Source: an uncultured Rhodospirillales bacterium
Lineage (GTDB): Bacteria; Pseudomonadota; Alphaproteobacteria; Acetobacterales; Acetobacteraceae
NCBI GenBank assembly: GCA_903823665.1
Contig: CAIJTR010000177.1
Coordinates: 1-35,270, forward strand
Reading direction: 5' to 3'
DNA length: 35,270 nucleotides
The notes below the pieces were generated by a model, which did no database searches, was not told the DNA's origin, and saw only the letters and a list, made by a program, of their open reading frames with translations. The position numbers and the translations under genes are program-made. Shown in pieces: positions 34,715 through 35,270 of this stretch (its first letter is position 1; each line of letters starts with the position of its first letter).

Positions 34715-35270
34715 TCACGACGCACCAAAACTCTGCACCAGGGAGCCCGCCACCAGCCGCCAGCCATCCACCAGCACGAAAAAGATCAGCTTGAACGGCA
34801 AGGAGATCACGCTTGGCGGCAGCATCATCATGCCCAGGCTCATCAGCACGCTGGCAACAACCATGTCGATCACCAGAAATGGCAGATACAGCATGAACCC
34901 CATCTCAAACCCACGCCGCAGTTCGCTCACCAAAAACCCTGGAATGAGCGCCCGCCACGACGCCTGATCCAGGCTCGCGGGCTCGGGCAAATGCGCCAGA
35001 TTGAGAAACAGCGCCAGATCATCCGAACGCACATTCGCCGCCATAAAATGCCGGAAAGGTTCAGTGGCCAGCGCAAGACCGTCCATCTCGCCGATACTGC
35101 CATTGGCCATTGGCAGCAGACCCAACGTCCACGCCTGATCAAACACCGGCTGCATCACGAAATAAGTCAGGAACAACGCAAGCCCGATCAGCACCGTGTT
35201 GGGCGGTGTGCCCTGTGCCCCAATCGCAGAGCGCAGCAGCGACAGCACAATCACGATCCGGGTGAACGCC
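34715..35270 (-). CDS. fliP: flagellar type III export protein FliP (partial, C-terminal part)
   Basis: The frame runs off the right edge, and about 185 residues are visible from FTRIVIVLSLLRSAIGAQ to the stop. FliP signatures are clear: TPPNTVLIGLALFLTYFVM, RHFMAANVRSDDLALFL, IPGFLVSELRRGFEMGFMLYLPFLVIDMVVASVLMSLGMMMLPP, and ISLPFKLIFFVLVDGW near the end. FliP forms the core of the flagellar export gate in the inner membrane with FliQ and FliR. Its stop is three bases from the gdhB stop on the other strand. Upstream flagellar genes are expected beyond the window. Identification is certain. Confidence 0.95.
   Translation of the reverse strand, partial: AFTRIVIVLSLLRSAIGAQGTPPNTVLIGLALFLTYFVMQPVFDQAWTLGLLPMANGSIGEMDGLALATEPFRHFMAANVRSDDLALFLNLAHLPEPASLDQASWRALIPGFLVSELRRGFEMGFMLYLPFLVIDMVVASVLMSLGMMMLPPSVISLPFKLIFFVLVDGWRLVAGSLVQSFGAS

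Overview
This window looks like chromosomal DNA from a GC-rich alphaproteobacterium, most likely of the Acetobacteraceae/Rhodospirillales type. The grounds are strong C/G third-position codon bias, the tpiA-secG-pyrG-kdsA block, a very large (about 1550 aa) NAD-dependent glutamate dehydrogenase, Flp-type pilins and a cox-type molybdoenzyme maturation operon. No species name can be read from the sequence. I saw no rRNA, tRNA, CRISPR array, insertion sequence or phage gene.

Layout. (1) 1-572, minus: start of an ion transporter (NhaD/ArsB-like) that runs off the left edge. (2) 647-5972, plus: six tightly overlapping genes, coxG, coxD, coxE, a split XdhC pair, and a MoeA-like/MocA fusion. This is a maturation cassette for a CO-dehydrogenase/xanthine-dehydrogenase-type molybdoenzyme, but no structural subunits are in view. 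(3) 6024-6680: unknown protein. (4) 6751-13477: a solute-binding protein facing a three-gene operon (mutarotase, NAD-type SDR, GH31 glycosidase), then a converging 14-TM MFS pump. The GH31 carries the K-E-R-W-Y residue set of alphaproteobacterial sulfoquinovosidases, so this looks like a sulfoquinovose (plant sulfolipid sugar) entry module. (5) 13606-15184: OmpA-like lipoprotein and an HtrA-like protein that has lost its catalytic His and Asp. (6) 15253-16636: three Flp pilin genes in an AT-rich islet. Two carry a 3' palindromic repeat unit that supplies their stop codons and shows compensatory base changes. (7) 16799-20703: trehalose-6-phosphate synthase, M20 amidohydrolase, a secreted unknown, CrcB. 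(8) 20812-22029: GntR regulator plus a thiol dioxygenase. (9) 22120-26242, minus: tpiA, secG, pyrG, kdsA, FKBP isomerase. (10) 26287-26448: 45-bp tandem repeats, then plus-strand ppiD, trpE, gdhB. (11) 34715-end, minus: C-terminal part of fliP, entering a flagellar locus.

How the genes work together. Regions 2 and 4 are the specialised parts. Region 2 should load and sulfurate a Mo cofactor for an enzyme encoded elsewhere. Region 4 should release sulfoquinovose from sulfolipid glycosides, equilibrate its anomers and oxidise it. The later steps (lactonase, dehydratase, aldolase) must lie elsewhere if the pathway is complete. The thiol dioxygenase in region 8 is another organosulfur function, but nothing in the sequence ties it to region 4. 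The rest is housekeeping: glycolysis, secretion, CTP and KDO synthesis, envelope protein folding, tryptophan and glutamate metabolism.
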